A stretch of 64,000 bases of DNA from JAMLJG01 sp035327585. Lineage in GTDB: Bacteria > Verrucomicrobiota > Kiritimatiellia > CAIVKH01. The notes under the pieces are model-generated. The model searched no databases, was not told the DNA's origin, and saw nothing but the letters and a program-made list of their open reading frames with translations. Made by a program: the position numbers and the translations under genes. Shown here piece after piece: positions 55,801 to 64,000 of the stretch. Positions within the stretch are counted from its first letter, which is position 1; each line of letters begins with the position of its first letter. The stretch spans positions 79,114 through 143,113 of the forward strand of contig DAOLDD010000007.1 of assembly GCA_035327585.1 (NCBI GenBank), in the 5' to 3' direction.

Positions 55801-57030
55801 TTCGTCCGCTTCCTTCTCGATCATCTTCTTCGCGCTGCGCACCGTATGCACCACGCCGAGTTCCTTCAGGCGGCGGATGATGAACGGTTCGAACAGCACG
55901 AGGGCCATCTTCTTCGGCAGCCCGCACTGGTTCAGCTTGAGGTCGGGGCCGATGACGATGACCGAACGGCCCGAGTAGTCCACGCGCTTGCCGAGCAGGT
56001 TCTGGCGGAACCGGCCCTGCTTGCCGCGCAGCATGTCGGAGAGCGACTTGAGCGGGCGGTTGCCGGCGCCGGTCACGGCGCGGCCATGGCGGCCGTTGTC
56101 GAACAGCGCGTCGACGGCTTCCTGCAACATGCGCTTCTCGTTGCGAATGATCACGTCCGGCGTCTTGAGGAGCAGCAGGTTGCGCAACCGGTTGTTCCGG
56201 TTGATCACGCGGCGGTACAAATCGTTCAAGTCCGACGTGGCGAACCGGCCGCCCTCGAGCGGCACCAGCGGACGCAGGTCCGGCGGAATCACGGGCAGCA
56301 CTTCGAGCACCATCCACTCGGGACGGGTGTTCGTGCGGCGGAACGCGTCCATCACCTTGATGCGCTTCGTCAGCTTCTTCTTGTTCTGCTTGCTGCGCGT
56401 CTCGGCCATCTCGCGGTCGAGCTGCTCAATCATCTCTTCGAGATTGATTCGCTTCATCAGGTCGCGCACGCCCTCGGCGCCCATCTTCGCGATGAACCCG
56501 TCGCCGTACTTGTCCTGCGCTTCGCGGAATTCCATTTCGCTGAGGAGCTGCTTCTCCTGCAGCGGCGTGTCGCCCGGGTCAATGACCACGTAATCCTCGT
56601 AGTAGAGCACGCGCTCGAGGTTGCGCGCCGTCATGTCCAGCACCAGGCCCATGCGGCTCGGTGTGCACTTGAAGAACCAGATGTGCGAAACGGGCACCGC
56701 GAGGTCGATGTGCCCCATGCGCTCGCGGCGCACGCGGGCCAGCGTGACTTCCACGCCGCAGCGGTCGCAGATCACACCCTTGTGCTTGATCCGCTTGTAT
56801 TTACCGCACGAGCACTCCCAGTCCTTCGTCGGACCGAAAATGCGCTCGCAGAACAAGCCGCCCTTTTCCGGCTTGAACGTGCGATAGTTGATCGTCTCCG
56901 GGTTCTTGACCTCGCCAAAGCTCCACGAACGCACCGTTTCCGGCGCGGCCACCGTGATGCTCGCCCAGTCAAATCCACCCGTGACGGGTTCCGCCCCCAA
57001 CAACTGCGCTGCGCTGGTATTTTCGGCCAT
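52849..57030 (-). CDS. rpoC: RNA polymerase beta' subunit
   Basis: 1393 residues. The N-terminal zinc finger is CSCGKYKRIKHKGVICDRCGVEV. The catalytic Mg loop is NADFDGDQM with Asp at about 463, 465 and 467. The second zinc site includes CESRGGCCARCYGRNLA. It forms the active centre with RpoB, 48 bases upstream. No intein or large lineage insertion is evident. Confidence 0.98.
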   Translation of the reverse strand: MAENTSAAQLLGAEPVTGGFDWASITVAAPETVRSWSFGEVKNPETINYRTFKPEKGGLFCERIFGPTKDWECSCGKYKRIKHKGVICDRCGVEVTLARVRRERMGHIDLAVPVSHIWFFKCTPSRMGLVLDMTARNLERVLYYEDYVVIDPGDTPLQEKQLLSEMEFREAQDKYGDGFIAKMGAEGVRDLMKRINLEEMIEQLDREMAETRSKQNKKKLTKRIKVMDAFRRTNTRPEWMVLEVLPVIPPDLRPLVPLEGGRFATSDLNDLYRRVINRNNRLRNLLLLKTPDVIIRNEKRMLQEAVDALFDNGRHGRAVTGAGNRPLKSLSDMLRGKQGRFRQNLLGKRVDYSGRSVIVIGPDLKLNQCGLPKKMALVLFEPFIIRRLKELGVVHTVRSAKKMIEKEADEVWDILDEVTRGHTVMLNRAPTLHRLSIQSFEPVLIEGEAIRIHPLVCTAYNADFDGDQMAVHVPLSVEAQMESRLLMLAPNNIFSPSSGKPIMTPTQDIALGCYYMTIESQEDRIRRRQAVKPAGEIDHLPLLNDPYEVHTAFDDKALRIHDRIRIRNPDHRRDTYYGDKNKSVIETTVGRVFFNEIWPPALGYFNGPVPKKKLEELIFRCYQISGHEETVRCLDRLKALGFEYATMAGVSIGLADMIIPDDKKGIVADAHKQIGEVESQYRKGIITDGERYNKIIDIWTHATDRVSGVMFGALEFNEYDKGRRDVNPLFMMVDSGARGNRQQIRQLAGIRGLMAKPSGEIIEKPILSNFREGLSVLEYFISTHGARKGLADTALKTADAGYLTRKLVDVAQDVIIVEQDCNTLNGIEIKPIMEGDEELVPLASRILGRTAVDDIRDPGTKEIIVAAGQEIDEKARDHIDRIGLESIRIRSVLTCESRGGCCARCYGRNLATSKSGALGESVGIIAAQSIGEPGTQLTMRTFHIGGTASSVFKQPQIIARNEGVVRYQDLRTVRTQEGTFVVLNKNGVLGIYDKEGRELEKYTLVIGATIAVEDGGTVKKGQSFVKWDPYNVPILSEQRGVIEFHDFIEGVTVKKEVDESTGMEGMVVLEHKEDLHPQIVLKDPDSKQVLNYYSIPAGAHVITRQGDQVVAGAMLAKTPRKMVSTKDITGGLPRVAELFEARRPKDAAEIARIDGIVEFAGTARGRRKLLVKDPVTGDEEEHLIPMGKHIVVFRGDRVKKGQQLTEGPVVPQEVLEVCGPQELQEYLVNEVQTVYRLQGVDINDKHIEIIVRSMLKKVRITEPGDTEFLWGEQVEKQYFLDVNQKAMGEGKRPAQASPVLLGITKASLETESFISAASFQDTTRVLTDAATLGRIDHLRGFKENVIMGHLIPAGSGFGMYRNIKLVPLAEPISAEELLGDMFEEQAKSAVSEE

Positions 57031-57078
57031 AAAGTTCTCCGTTCCTGCTTCGCCTTCGATGCTGTTTGCTCGCCCGGA

Positions 57079-60000
57079 CTATTCCTTGCCGCGATGGACC
57101 CGGACATCCAGGACCAGGCTCTGCATTTCCTTCATCAACACGTTGAACGACTCCGGCATGCCGGCCTCCAACACGTTTTCGCCCTTCACGATCGACTCGT
57201 AAATGCGGGTGCGGCCCTGGACGTCGTCGCTCTTGACCGTCAGGATTTCCTGCAGCGCGTAGGCCGCGCCGTAGGCTTCCATCGCCCACACTTCCATTTC
57301 GCCGAATCGCTGGCCGCCGTATTGCGCCTTGCCGCCCAGCGGTTGCTGGGTGACGAGCGAGTACGGACCCACCGCGCGCGCGTGGATCTTGTCGCTGACC
57401 AGGTGGTGCAGCTTCAGCATGTAGATGATGCCGACCATGACGCGCTGGTCGAACGGTTCGCCCGTGCGTCCGTCGTACAACACCGTCTTGCCATCTTCAT
57501 CCAGCCCCGCCTTCACCATCAGTTCGCGCACCGCCTTCTCGGAGATGCCGTCAAACACCGGCGTCGCCGCGTGCATGCCGAGACGGCGGCACGCGATGCC
57601 GAGGTGCGTTTCGAGCACCTGTCCGACGTTCATGCGGCTGGGCACGCCCAGCGGATTCAGCACGATGTCGACCGGCGATCCATCCGGCAGGAACGGCATG
57701 TCCTCGTCCGGCACCACGCGGGCAATGACGCCCTTGTTGCCGTGACGGCCCGCCATCTTGTCGCCGACGGACAGCTTCTTCTTGCTGGCCACGTAGACCT
57801 TGACCTGCTTGATGATGCCCGGCTCGACTTCGTCGCCGCTCTCCACGCGATCCAGCGAGCGCTCCTTCTCGAGATCGAGCTCGGAGAACTTGTGCGTGAA
57901 TTCGCTGATGATGCCCTGGATCTTGATCTGGATCGGGCTCGGATCGATTTCAATGTGGTTGTAGGCCGCCGCCAGCTTGCGCAGCAGCGTCTTCGTGATC
58001 TTGCGGTTCGCCGGGATGATAACCTCCCCGGTGTCCATGTTGACCACATCGAGCGGGATCTTCTCGCCGAGCAGGATATTCGAGAGCGATTCCGTCAGGT
58101 CTTCCGTCAGGCGCTCGGTCTTCTCGGTGAATTCCTCTTCGATCTGCTTGAGCTGCTTGCGCCGCTCCGCCGGGGACAACTTGCTGTCCTTGTTGTCCTG
58201 GCGCGCCGACACCTTGACGTCCATCACGATGCCCGTCGTGCCCGACGGGACGGTGAGCGACGTGTCGCGCACATCAGCGGCCTTTTCGCCGAAGATCGCG
58301 CGAAGGAGGCGCTCTTCCGGCGCCAGCTCCGTCTCGCTCTTCGGGGTGATCTTGCCGACCAGGATGTCGCCCGGCTTCACTTCGGCGCCGATGCGGACCA
58401 CGCCGTCGTGGTTCAGGTTCTTCAGCGCCTCTTCGCCGACGTTGGGAATATCCCGGGTGATTTCCTCGGGACCCAGCTTCGTGTCGCGAGCGCCGCACTC
58501 GAATTCCTCGATGTGAATCGACGTGTAGACGTCCTCCCGCACGAGGCGTTCGTTGATGAGGATCGCGTCCTCAAAGTTGTAGCCGCACCACGGCATGAAC
58601 GCGACCATCACGTTGCGACCCAAAGCCAGTTCGCCCTGGTCCGTCGCGGGACCGTCCGCCAGCACGTCACCCTTCTTCACCTTCTGGCCGACCTTCACGA
58701 TCGGCTTCTGATTGACGCAGGTGCCGCCATTCGAGCGCATGAACTTGCGCAGTTCATACACCTGGTAGTCGCTCTTCGGCGTCTTCTTGGTCGGCGCTTC
58801 GCCGTCCACGGAGACGATAACCTTCGAGCCGGAAACATACGCCACCTTGCCCGGCGCCTCGGCGAGCACGATGATCCGCGAATCGCGGGCCACCTTGCCC
58901 TCCATGCCGGTCGCCACGTACGGGCGTTCGGCGCGCAGCAGCGGGACGGCCTGGCGTTGCATGTTCGAGCCCATCAACGCGCGGTTCGCGTCGTCGTGCT
59001 CGAGGAACGGGATCAGGCCGGCGGCCACCGAAACGAGCTGCTTCGGCGACGTGTCCATGTAATCCACGCGGTCCGGCGCCACTTCGAGGAAGTCGCCGCG
59101 ATACCGCACGGTCACCGTCTTCTCAACGAACTTGCCGCTGCCGTCGACCGGGGCATTCGCCTGCGCGATGACGTAGTTCTCCTCCTGGTCCGCCGTCAGG
59201 AAGTCCACCTCGCTGGTGACCTTGCCATTGATGACCTTGCGGTACGGGCTCTCGATGAAGCCGAACGGGTTCACCCGCGCGAACGTCGAAAGCGAGGAAA
59301 TCAAACCGATGTTCGGGCCTTCCGGCGTCTCAATCGGGCAGATGCGCCCGTAGTGGGACGAATGCACGTCGCGCACCTCGAAACCGGCGCGCTCGCGGGA
59401 CAGACCACCCGGTCCCAGCGCGCTCAAGCGGCGCTTGTGCGTCAGCTCGGCGAGCGGGTTCGTCTGGTCCATGAACTGCGAGAGCTGGCTGCGGCCGAAG
59501 AAGTCGCGGATCACCGCGGACAGGGCCTTCGGGTTGATCAACTTCTGTGGCGTGAGTTTTTCGACGTTCGTGTCGAAAATCGTCATGCGCTCTTTCACCA
59601 GGCGCTCCGTGCGGGCCAGGCCCACGCGGCACTGGTTCTCGAGCAATTCACCGACGGTGCGGACGCGGCGGCTGCCGAGGTGGTCGATGTCGTCCACCGT
59701 GCCCTCGCCCTTGCGCAGGTTCACGAGATACTTGATCGCGGCGATCAGGTCTTCCTTCTGGAGGACGCGCGCCTTCTCCTCGTCGGGCTCCTCCGGCAAG
59801 CCCAGCTTCTGCTGGATCTTGTAGCGGCCCACACGGCCGAGGTCGTAGCGGCGCGGATCAAAAAACACGCGCTTCAAAAGCTGCTTCGCGTTCGACGTCG
59901 TCGGCGGATCGCCGGGACGCAGCTTCATGTAGATGTCCTTGAGCGCGTCTTCCGTGCTGCGGGTCGGATCCTTCTGGATCGACTTGAGCAGCAGCCCCTC

Positions 60001-60834
60001 GTCCCACGCCACGTTGACGACGCGGACGCTGGAGAGGCCGGCGGCCTTCATCTGCTTGACGAGCTCACGGGTGACCGGCTCATAGCGCCGCGCCAGCACG
60101 GTGCTCGAACTCACGTCAATCGCGTCCTCACGCAACACGCGGTGGGCCAGATCCGCGTCGGTGGACGTGCCCTTGAGATCGAGGTCCTCGAGGGTGTAGA
60201 AAATCGACAGGATGTCCTCGTCCTTGTCAAACCCGAGCGCGCGCAGGAACGTCGACGCCAGGAACTTCCGGCGGCGGCGCGTGCGGTCGAGGTAAATGTG
60301 CAGGTTGTCCGACGTGTCGAACTGGACCTCCACCCAGGAACCGCGATCCGGGATGATGCGGAAGGAGTACAGCATCGTTCCGTTCGGATGCAGGTTCTGT
60401 TCAAAGCAGATGCCGGGCGAGCGGTGAAGCTGGCTGACCACGACGCGCTCGGCGCCGTTGACGATGAAGCTGCCCTGCTCCGTCATGAGCGGCACTTCGC
60501 CCATGTACACGTCTTCTTCGCGCACTTCGTCGCCGTCCTTGAGGCGGAACGTGACATAGAGCGGCGCGGAGTAGGACGCGCCTTCGCGGATGCACTCCAC
60601 GGGGCCCATCTTGGGCTCGCTGATTTCGAACTTCACGAAGTCGAGCACAACCTTGCCGTCGTAGCTCTCGATCGGGAAGACCTCCTTGAACACCGCCTGC
60701 AGGCCGACGCGTTTCCGCTTCATGGCCGGCGTGTCGAGTTGCAGGAAGTCCTTGTAGGAGTTGGTCTGGATCTCAATGAGATCCGGAGCCTCGATAATGT
60801 CAGTCAGCTTGCCGTAACTAATTCGATTTGCCAT
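57079..60834 (-). CDS. rpoB: RNA polymerase beta subunit
   Basis: 1251 residues. The rifampicin region FGRSQLSQFMDQTNPLAELTHKRRLSALGPGGLSRERAGFEVRDVHSSHYGRICPIETPEGPNIGLI is intact and wild-type in pattern. The C-terminal GGKAQYGGQRFGEMEVWAMEAYGA is present. It follows a 152-base spacer with a hairpin after rplL. With RpoC and RpoA in the same superoperon the whole core enzyme is encoded here except omega. Confidence 0.98.
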   Translation of the reverse strand: MANRISYGKLTDIIEAPDLIEIQTNSYKDFLQLDTPAMKRKRVGLQAVFKEVFPIESYDGKVVLDFVKFEISEPKMGPVECIREGASYSAPLYVTFRLKDGDEVREEDVYMGEVPLMTEQGSFIVNGAERVVVSQLHRSPGICFEQNLHPNGTMLYSFRIIPDRGSWVEVQFDTSDNLHIYLDRTRRRRKFLASTFLRALGFDKDEDILSIFYTLEDLDLKGTSTDADLAHRVLREDAIDVSSSTVLARRYEPVTRELVKQMKAAGLSSVRVVNVAWDEGLLLKSIQKDPTRSTEDALKDIYMKLRPGDPPTTSNAKQLLKRVFFDPRRYDLGRVGRYKIQQKLGLPEEPDEEKARVLQKEDLIAAIKYLVNLRKGEGTVDDIDHLGSRRVRTVGELLENQCRVGLARTERLVKERMTIFDTNVEKLTPQKLINPKALSAVIRDFFGRSQLSQFMDQTNPLAELTHKRRLSALGPGGLSRERAGFEVRDVHSSHYGRICPIETPEGPNIGLISSLSTFARVNPFGFIESPYRKVINGKVTSEVDFLTADQEENYVIAQANAPVDGSGKFVEKTVTVRYRGDFLEVAPDRVDYMDTSPKQLVSVAAGLIPFLEHDDANRALMGSNMQRQAVPLLRAERPYVATGMEGKVARDSRIIVLAEAPGKVAYVSGSKVIVSVDGEAPTKKTPKSDYQVYELRKFMRSNGGTCVNQKPIVKVGQKVKKGDVLADGPATDQGELALGRNVMVAFMPWCGYNFEDAILINERLVREDVYTSIHIEEFECGARDTKLGPEEITRDIPNVGEEALKNLNHDGVVRIGAEVKPGDILVGKITPKSETELAPEERLLRAIFGEKAADVRDTSLTVPSGTTGIVMDVKVSARQDNKDSKLSPAERRKQLKQIEEEFTEKTERLTEDLTESLSNILLGEKIPLDVVNMDTGEVIIPANRKITKTLLRKLAAAYNHIEIDPSPIQIKIQGIISEFTHKFSELDLEKERSLDRVESGDEVEPGIIKQVKVYVASKKKLSVGDKMAGRHGNKGVIARVVPDEDMPFLPDGSPVDIVLNPLGVPSRMNVGQVLETHLGIACRRLGMHAATPVFDGISEKAVRELMVKAGLDEDGKTVLYDGRTGEPFDQRVMVGIIYMLKLHHLVSDKIHARAVGPYSLVTQQPLGGKAQYGGQRFGEMEVWAMEAYGAAYALQEILTVKSDDVQGRTRIYESIVKGENVLEAGMPESFNVLMKEMQSLVLDVRVHRGKE

Positions 60835-60922
60835 CGTCCACCTTCGGGCCAGCCCAGCCCTCGAGGTTCAACCGTCGCGCGCGCCCTCCCACCAACACGG
60901 TGGGACCTGTCGGAACGAAAAG

Positions 60923-60969
60923 TTCCAACGATTGGAAAAGCGGCCTCGTCCGCTTTCCAACCGTTGGAA
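60923..60969 (-). promoter_or_regulatory. rplL-rpoB intergenic hairpin, possible attenuator
   Basis: Two arms of about 20 bases (60923-60943 and 60950-60969) pair with one mismatch and one bulge. Each arm is itself a palindrome, TTCCAACG(A)TTGGAA and TTCCAACCGTTGGAA. A second small hairpin, GGAAC-TTTTC-GTTCC, follows on the minus strand. In E. coli a partial terminator between rplL and rpoB sets the polymerase/ribosomal protein ratio; a similar role is inferred. Confidence 0.55.
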
Positions 60970-60986
60970 ATTCCGATGTACGAAGC

Positions 60987-61379
60987 CTACTTGACTTCGA
61001 CTTTGGCGCCGGCTGCTTCCAGCTTGGCCTTGATATTCGCGGCGTCGTCCTTGGAAGCGCCTTCCTTGATGACCTTCGGGGCGCCCTCGACCAGGTCCTT
61101 GGCTTCCTTGAGGCCGAGGTTGGTGAGACTGCGCAGTTCCTTGATCACCTGGATCTTGTTCGCGCCGGCCGCCGCCAGGGTCACCGTGAATTCGGTCTGC
61201 TCTTCGGCCGGGGCCGCAGCCGCCGCGCCCGCGCCAGGAGCCGCCGCCACCGCCACAGGGGCCGCCGCGGAAACACCCAGCCGCTCTTCGAGCAGCTTCA
61301 CCAGTTTCGACAAGTCCAACACCGTCATCTGCTCGATCGCGGAGACGATTTCTTCCATTTTCTGCGTTGCTTCTGCCAT
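60987..61379 (-). CDS. rplL: 50S ribosomal protein L7/L12
   Basis: 130 residues. The N-terminal dimerisation helix includes VSAIEQMTVLDLSKLVKLLEERLGV. A long Ala/Pro/Gly hinge and the C-domain EFTVTLAAAGANKIQVIKELRSLTNLGLKEAKDLVEGAPKVIKEGASK follow. It forms the stalk that recruits translation GTPases. It lies 50 bases after rplJ. Confidence 0.98.
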   Translation of the reverse strand: MAEATQKMEEIVSAIEQMTVLDLSKLVKLLEERLGVSAAAPVAVAAAPGAGAAAAAPAEEQTEFTVTLAAAGANKIQVIKELRSLTNLGLKEAKDLVEGAPKVIKEGASKDDAANIKAKLEAAGAKVEVK

Positions 61380-61429
61380 TTTCCTTACTCCTTCGCTTCG
61401 TTCGATAGTTGATTGTTCGGTTGCGCGGA

Positions 61430-61954
61430 TCAGGCCGCCTGCCCTTTTTTATCCGCATACGCCTGCAGGACATACAGCACGCTGGCAGCCTTCTGCTGCA
61501 GCACACCGACCAGCCGGGACATCGGGGCGGCAATGGTGCCGACCACCTGGCCCAGCAGGACTTCCCGCGACGGCAACGCGGCGAGGCTTTCCACGTCCGC
61601 GGATGAAAGGATTTGCCCCTGGAGACCGCCGACCTTGATCGCCGGTTTCTCGTTCTCCTTGATGAAGTCCTTCAGGATTTTCGCCGCCTGGACGACATCC
61701 CCCTCGCCATACACGAGGGCGGAGGGCCCGCGCAGCACGGAGGGATCAATCGCCGGCAGACCGCAGCTCGCGGCCGCCATTCCGAAGTGTTTGTTCTGCA
61801 CCACCTGGAACCGCGCCTTCGCGCCGCGCAGGCGCTTGCGCAAGTCTTCCGACTTGCTGACGCTCAGCCCCTTGTAGTTGGTGAGAAAAAAGTATGTGGA
61901 GCCAGACAGCTTGGTCTGAACCTCCTTCAACATGGATGCTTTTTCTGCTCTCAT
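61430..61954 (-). CDS. rplJ: 50S ribosomal protein L10
   Basis: 174 residues. MRAEKASMLKEVQTKLSGSTYFFLTNYKGLSVSKSEDLRKRLRGAKARFQVVQNKHF opens the conserved domain; the C-terminal helix binds L7/L12 dimers. Only 10 bases separate it from rplA, so there is no long L10 leader of the E. coli type. Confidence 0.97.
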   Translation of the reverse strand: MRAEKASMLKEVQTKLSGSTYFFLTNYKGLSVSKSEDLRKRLRGAKARFQVVQNKHFGMAAASCGLPAIDPSVLRGPSALVYGEGDVVQAAKILKDFIKENEKPAIKVGGLQGQILSSADVESLAALPSREVLLGQVVGTIAAPMSRLVGVLQQKAASVLYVLQAYADKKGQAA

Positions 61955-61964
61955 GACAAGCTCC

Positions 61965-62666
61965 TCAGACCGCCGCCACCGCGTCGCGTACGTTCACGTG
62001 CAGGCCCGGCCCCATCGTGGAGCTAAGCGTGCAACGCTTGATAAAAATGCCCTTCGCGGAGGACGGGCGCGCGTGCTGCACCGCATCCACGATCGTGCGG
62101 CAGTTTTCCAGCAGCGCCTCGGGCGCGAAGGAAAGCTTGCCGAACGGCACCTGCACGTTGCCGTTCTTGTCCATGCGGAACTCGACCCGACCCGCCTTGA
62201 ACTGCTTGACCGCCGAGGCCGTATCCTCCGAAACCGTGCCCGACTTCGGGTTCGGCATGAGGCCGCGCGGACCGAGCACTTTGCCCAGTTTGCGCACTTC
62301 CTTCATGCACTCCGCCGTCGACACGATCACGTCGATATCCACCCAGCCGCCGGCCACCTTGGCCACGAGGTCCTCGTACCCCACATAGTCGGCGCCCGCC
62401 GCGCGCGCGGCATCCGCCTGCGGACCCGTCGCGAACACCAGCACGCGCACCTTTTTACCGGTGCCGTGCGGCAACGCCACCGTGCCGCGGACGTTCTGGT
62501 CCGATTGCGTCGGGTCGACGCCGAGGCGGAACGCAATTTCCGCGGTTTCGTCGAACTTCGAGTACTTGTTCGCCTTCAGGAAGGCGATTGCATCGGCCAA
62601 TTCATAAAATTTGGCGCGATCCACTTTGGCCATTACGGCCCGATGTTTTTTACCATGTTTCGGCAT
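61965..62666 (-). CDS. rplA: 50S ribosomal protein L1
   Basis: 233 residues. YELADAIAFLKANKYSKFDETAEIAFRLGVDPTQSDQNVRGTVALPHGTGK and the motif KVLGPRGLMPNPKSGTVS are diagnostic. L1 forms the mobile stalk at the E site and can repress its own mRNA. It overlaps rplK by one base (TAATG). Confidence 0.98.
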   Translation of the reverse strand: MPKHGKKHRAVMAKVDRAKFYELADAIAFLKANKYSKFDETAEIAFRLGVDPTQSDQNVRGTVALPHGTGKKVRVLVFATGPQADAARAAGADYVGYEDLVAKVAGGWVDIDVIVSTAECMKEVRKLGKVLGPRGLMPNPKSGTVSEDTASAVKQFKAGRVEFRMDKNGNVQVPFGKLSFAPEALLENCRTIVDAVQHARPSSAKGIFIKRCTLSSTMGPGLHVNVRDAVAAV

Positions 62667-63088
62667 TATATGACCTCGACTCCCATACTACGCGCCGTGC
62701 CTGCAATGAGGCGGCACGCGTGGTCCACGTCTCGTGCATTCAAATCCTTCTCTTTGATCTTCGCGATCTCTTCGAGCTGCTTGCGCGTCACCTTGCCGAC
62801 CTTCTCGCGGTTCGGCGTGCCCGAGCCCTTCGCAATACCGGCGGCGCGCTTCAGCAGCGTCGCGGCGGGCGGGCTCTTCGTGATGAAACTGAACGATTTG
62901 TCCTGGTAAACGGAAATCACGACCGGGATCACCAGGCCGGCGTCCTTCTGCGTGGCCGCGTTGAACTCCTTGCAGAACGCCATGATGTTCACGCCCTGCT
63001 GACCGAGCGCGGGACCCACCGGCGGCGCGGGGTTCGCCTGCCCGGCCGGAATCTGCAACTTAACAAGTGCTACAACTTTTTTTGCCAT
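62666..63088 (-). CDS. rplK: 50S ribosomal protein L11
   Basis: 140 residues. VALVKLQIPAGQANPAPPVGPALGQQGVNIMAFCKEFNA is the L11 signature. It forms the base of the stalk and the thiopeptide-binding site with 23S rRNA. It follows nusG by 51 bases. Confidence 0.98.
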   Translation of the reverse strand: MAKKVVALVKLQIPAGQANPAPPVGPALGQQGVNIMAFCKEFNAATQKDAGLVIPVVISVYQDKSFSFITKSPPAATLLKRAAGIAKGSGTPNREKVGKVTRKQLEEIAKIKEKDLNARDVDHACRLIAGTARSMGVEVI

Positions 63089-63139
63089 AATGCGGTTTCA
63101 GGATTCAGGCGACCAATGACCGGCGCCCGGATTCCTCTC

Positions 63140-63697
63140 CTATGCTCGTTCCACCTGCCAGTACTCCAACTCCACCGGAGCGGAGCGGCCGAAAATCGAT
63201 ACCGACACCTTGAGCTTGCCGCGCTCGGGGTCGATTTCTTCAATCACACCATTAAAATTCAGGAAGGGTCCGTCGTTGATCTTCACCGTCTCGCCGGCCT
63301 CGAACGACACCTTCGGTTTGACCTTGTCCTTCTTCTCCTCAATCTGGTTGAGGATGCTGCTGACTTCCTCCTCGCGCAGCGGCACCGGCCGCTCGCCGCC
63401 GATGAAGCCGATGATGCCCGGGGTGTTCTGGATGAAATACCAGCTCTTTTCCACCAACTGCTTGTTCGCGTCGTACAGGTGGATGTGAATCAGCACATAG
63501 CCCGGGTAAAACTTCCGCGTCGTCGTGGACTTTTTGCCCCGCTTCGTCTCGGACACCTTTTCGGTCGGAATCAGGACTTCCTCAATGTAGTCCTGCATCT
63601 CCTCCATCTTGAGGCGGCGCTCGATGCTCTCCTTGACCTTGCCTTCCTGGCCGGAAAGCGTATGCAAAACGAACCACTGCTTTTCCATGTCTGCCAT
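63140..63697 (-). CDS. nusG: Transcription antitermination factor NusG
   Basis: 185 residues. The NGN domain includes QWFVLHTLSGQEGKVKESIERR, YPGYVLIHIHL and NTPGIIGFIGG. The C-terminal KOW domain includes ETVKINDGPFLNFNGVIEEIDPERGKLKV. It couples RNA polymerase to the ribosome or to Rho. It lies 11 bases after secE. Confidence 0.98.
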   Translation of the reverse strand: MADMEKQWFVLHTLSGQEGKVKESIERRLKMEEMQDYIEEVLIPTEKVSETKRGKKSTTTRKFYPGYVLIHIHLYDANKQLVEKSWYFIQNTPGIIGFIGGERPVPLREEEVSSILNQIEEKKDKVKPKVSFEAGETVKINDGPFLNFNGVIEEIDPERGKLKVSVSIFGRSAPVELEYWQVERA

Positions 63698-63708
63698 CTG
63701 CGCGCCCC

Positions 63709-63912
63709 CTAGCGGGTGAAGACCCGGAGCAGTGTGCTCAATATGACGTCACTCAAGCTCACGACGGCGCCCAGGATGGCCACAGCAACAATGACCACCA
63801 CCGTGGACTCCAGCAGCTCCGGACGCGTCGGCCAGGTGCACTTCTTCAGCTCCACCTGCACCTCGCCCACGAAGTCGCGCGTGCCCGTAATCAGTTGACC
63901 GAGTTTATTCAC
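63709..63912 (-). CDS. secE: Preprotein translocase subunit SecE
   Basis: 67 residues, the short single-helix form. It has the amphipathic ELKKCTWPTRPELLESTVVVIVAVAILGAVVSLSDVIL, where WPTRPE is the family signature. It clamps SecY. It begins 25 bases after tRNA-Trp and precedes nusG. Confidence 0.97.
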   Translation of the reverse strand: MNKLGQLITGTRDFVGEVQVELKKCTWPTRPELLESTVVVIVAVAILGAVVSLSDVILSTLLRVFTR

Positions 63913-63937
63913 TAAATTGACCTGACCAGCGTTTCAT

Positions 63938-64000
63938 TGGCAGGGCAGGAGGGACTTGAACCCCCAACACCCGGTTTTGGAGACCGGTGCTCTGCCAATT
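63938..64000 (-). tRNA. tRNA-Trp (CCA), 5' partial at window edge
   Basis: The minus-strand 3' part of a tRNA with encoded CCA, T-arm GGGGGTTCAAGTCCCTC, anticodon stem CCGGT/ACCGG and loop CTCCAAA with anticodon CCA (plus-strand 63978-63980). The D-arm end is present; the 5' acceptor strand lies beyond the window. tRNA-Trp before secE-nusG is a common arrangement, usually preceded by tuf. Confidence 0.95.

Noticed and set aside
52774..61638. A 2954-codon open frame on the plus strand, antisense to rpoC, rpoB, rplL and rplJ
   Set aside because: It is exactly codon-aligned with rpoC and rpoB, so its stops would need TTA, CTA or TCA codons in those genes, which are rare at this G+C. The protein is low-complexity (Arg/Val/Asp/His) with no domain. 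It is a composition artefact.

Overview
The window is high-GC bacterial chromosome. It most resembles the PVC superphylum, in the direction of Verrucomicrobiota/Kiritimatiellota. The clues are PEP-CTERM surface proteins, a bactofilin pair, a ribosomal superoperon without rpmD, and plentiful short palindromic intergenic repeats. No 16S rRNA is present, so the taxon is inferred. No insertion sequence, prophage or CRISPR array is visible.

Left third (1-14.0 kb). Two tandem PEP-CTERM proteins (the first cut by the window edge) are closed by a perfect-stem terminator. Next come a TMTC-like membrane glycosyltransferase/TPR protein on the minus strand, a repeat-rich spacer and tRNA-Tyr. A tightly coupled four-gene operon follows: a sensor kinase with two periplasmic solute-binding domains, a stand-alone receiver, a receiver-PAS-kinase and a CysQ-type phosphatase. 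After that are a ROK sugar kinase and rpsO-pnp.

Middle (14.0-34.1 kb). This is an accessory and housekeeping mix. It holds a vapBC-like pair, an APC permease, a divergent MurC-like ligase with a methyltransferase, an orphan antitoxin-like gene, argC followed by two bactofilins, and an AddB/AddA-like helicase-nuclease pair. A secreted starch-binding protein sits behind a LacI-type palindrome. Then come a beta-barrel-like protein, a secreted SNase, cutA, a lipoprotein, a small secreted protein and a GH13 alpha-amylase-family enzyme.

Right half (34.1-64.0 kb). An almost unbroken minus-strand informational superoperon runs tRNA-Trp-secE-nusG-rplKAJL-rpoBC-rpsLG-fusA-S10-spc-alpha-rplQ and ends at a perfect 13-bp terminator. 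tuf is absent between fusA and rpsJ, and rpmD is absent between rpsE and rplO. One non-ribosomal gene, encoding an exported coiled-coil protein, is embedded between rpsS and rplV. That embedded gene, the coupled sensory operon, the MurC-like/methyltransferase module with its flanking inverted repeats, and the operator-controlled starch-binding gene are the most interesting items. None can be claimed as a new system from sequence alone.
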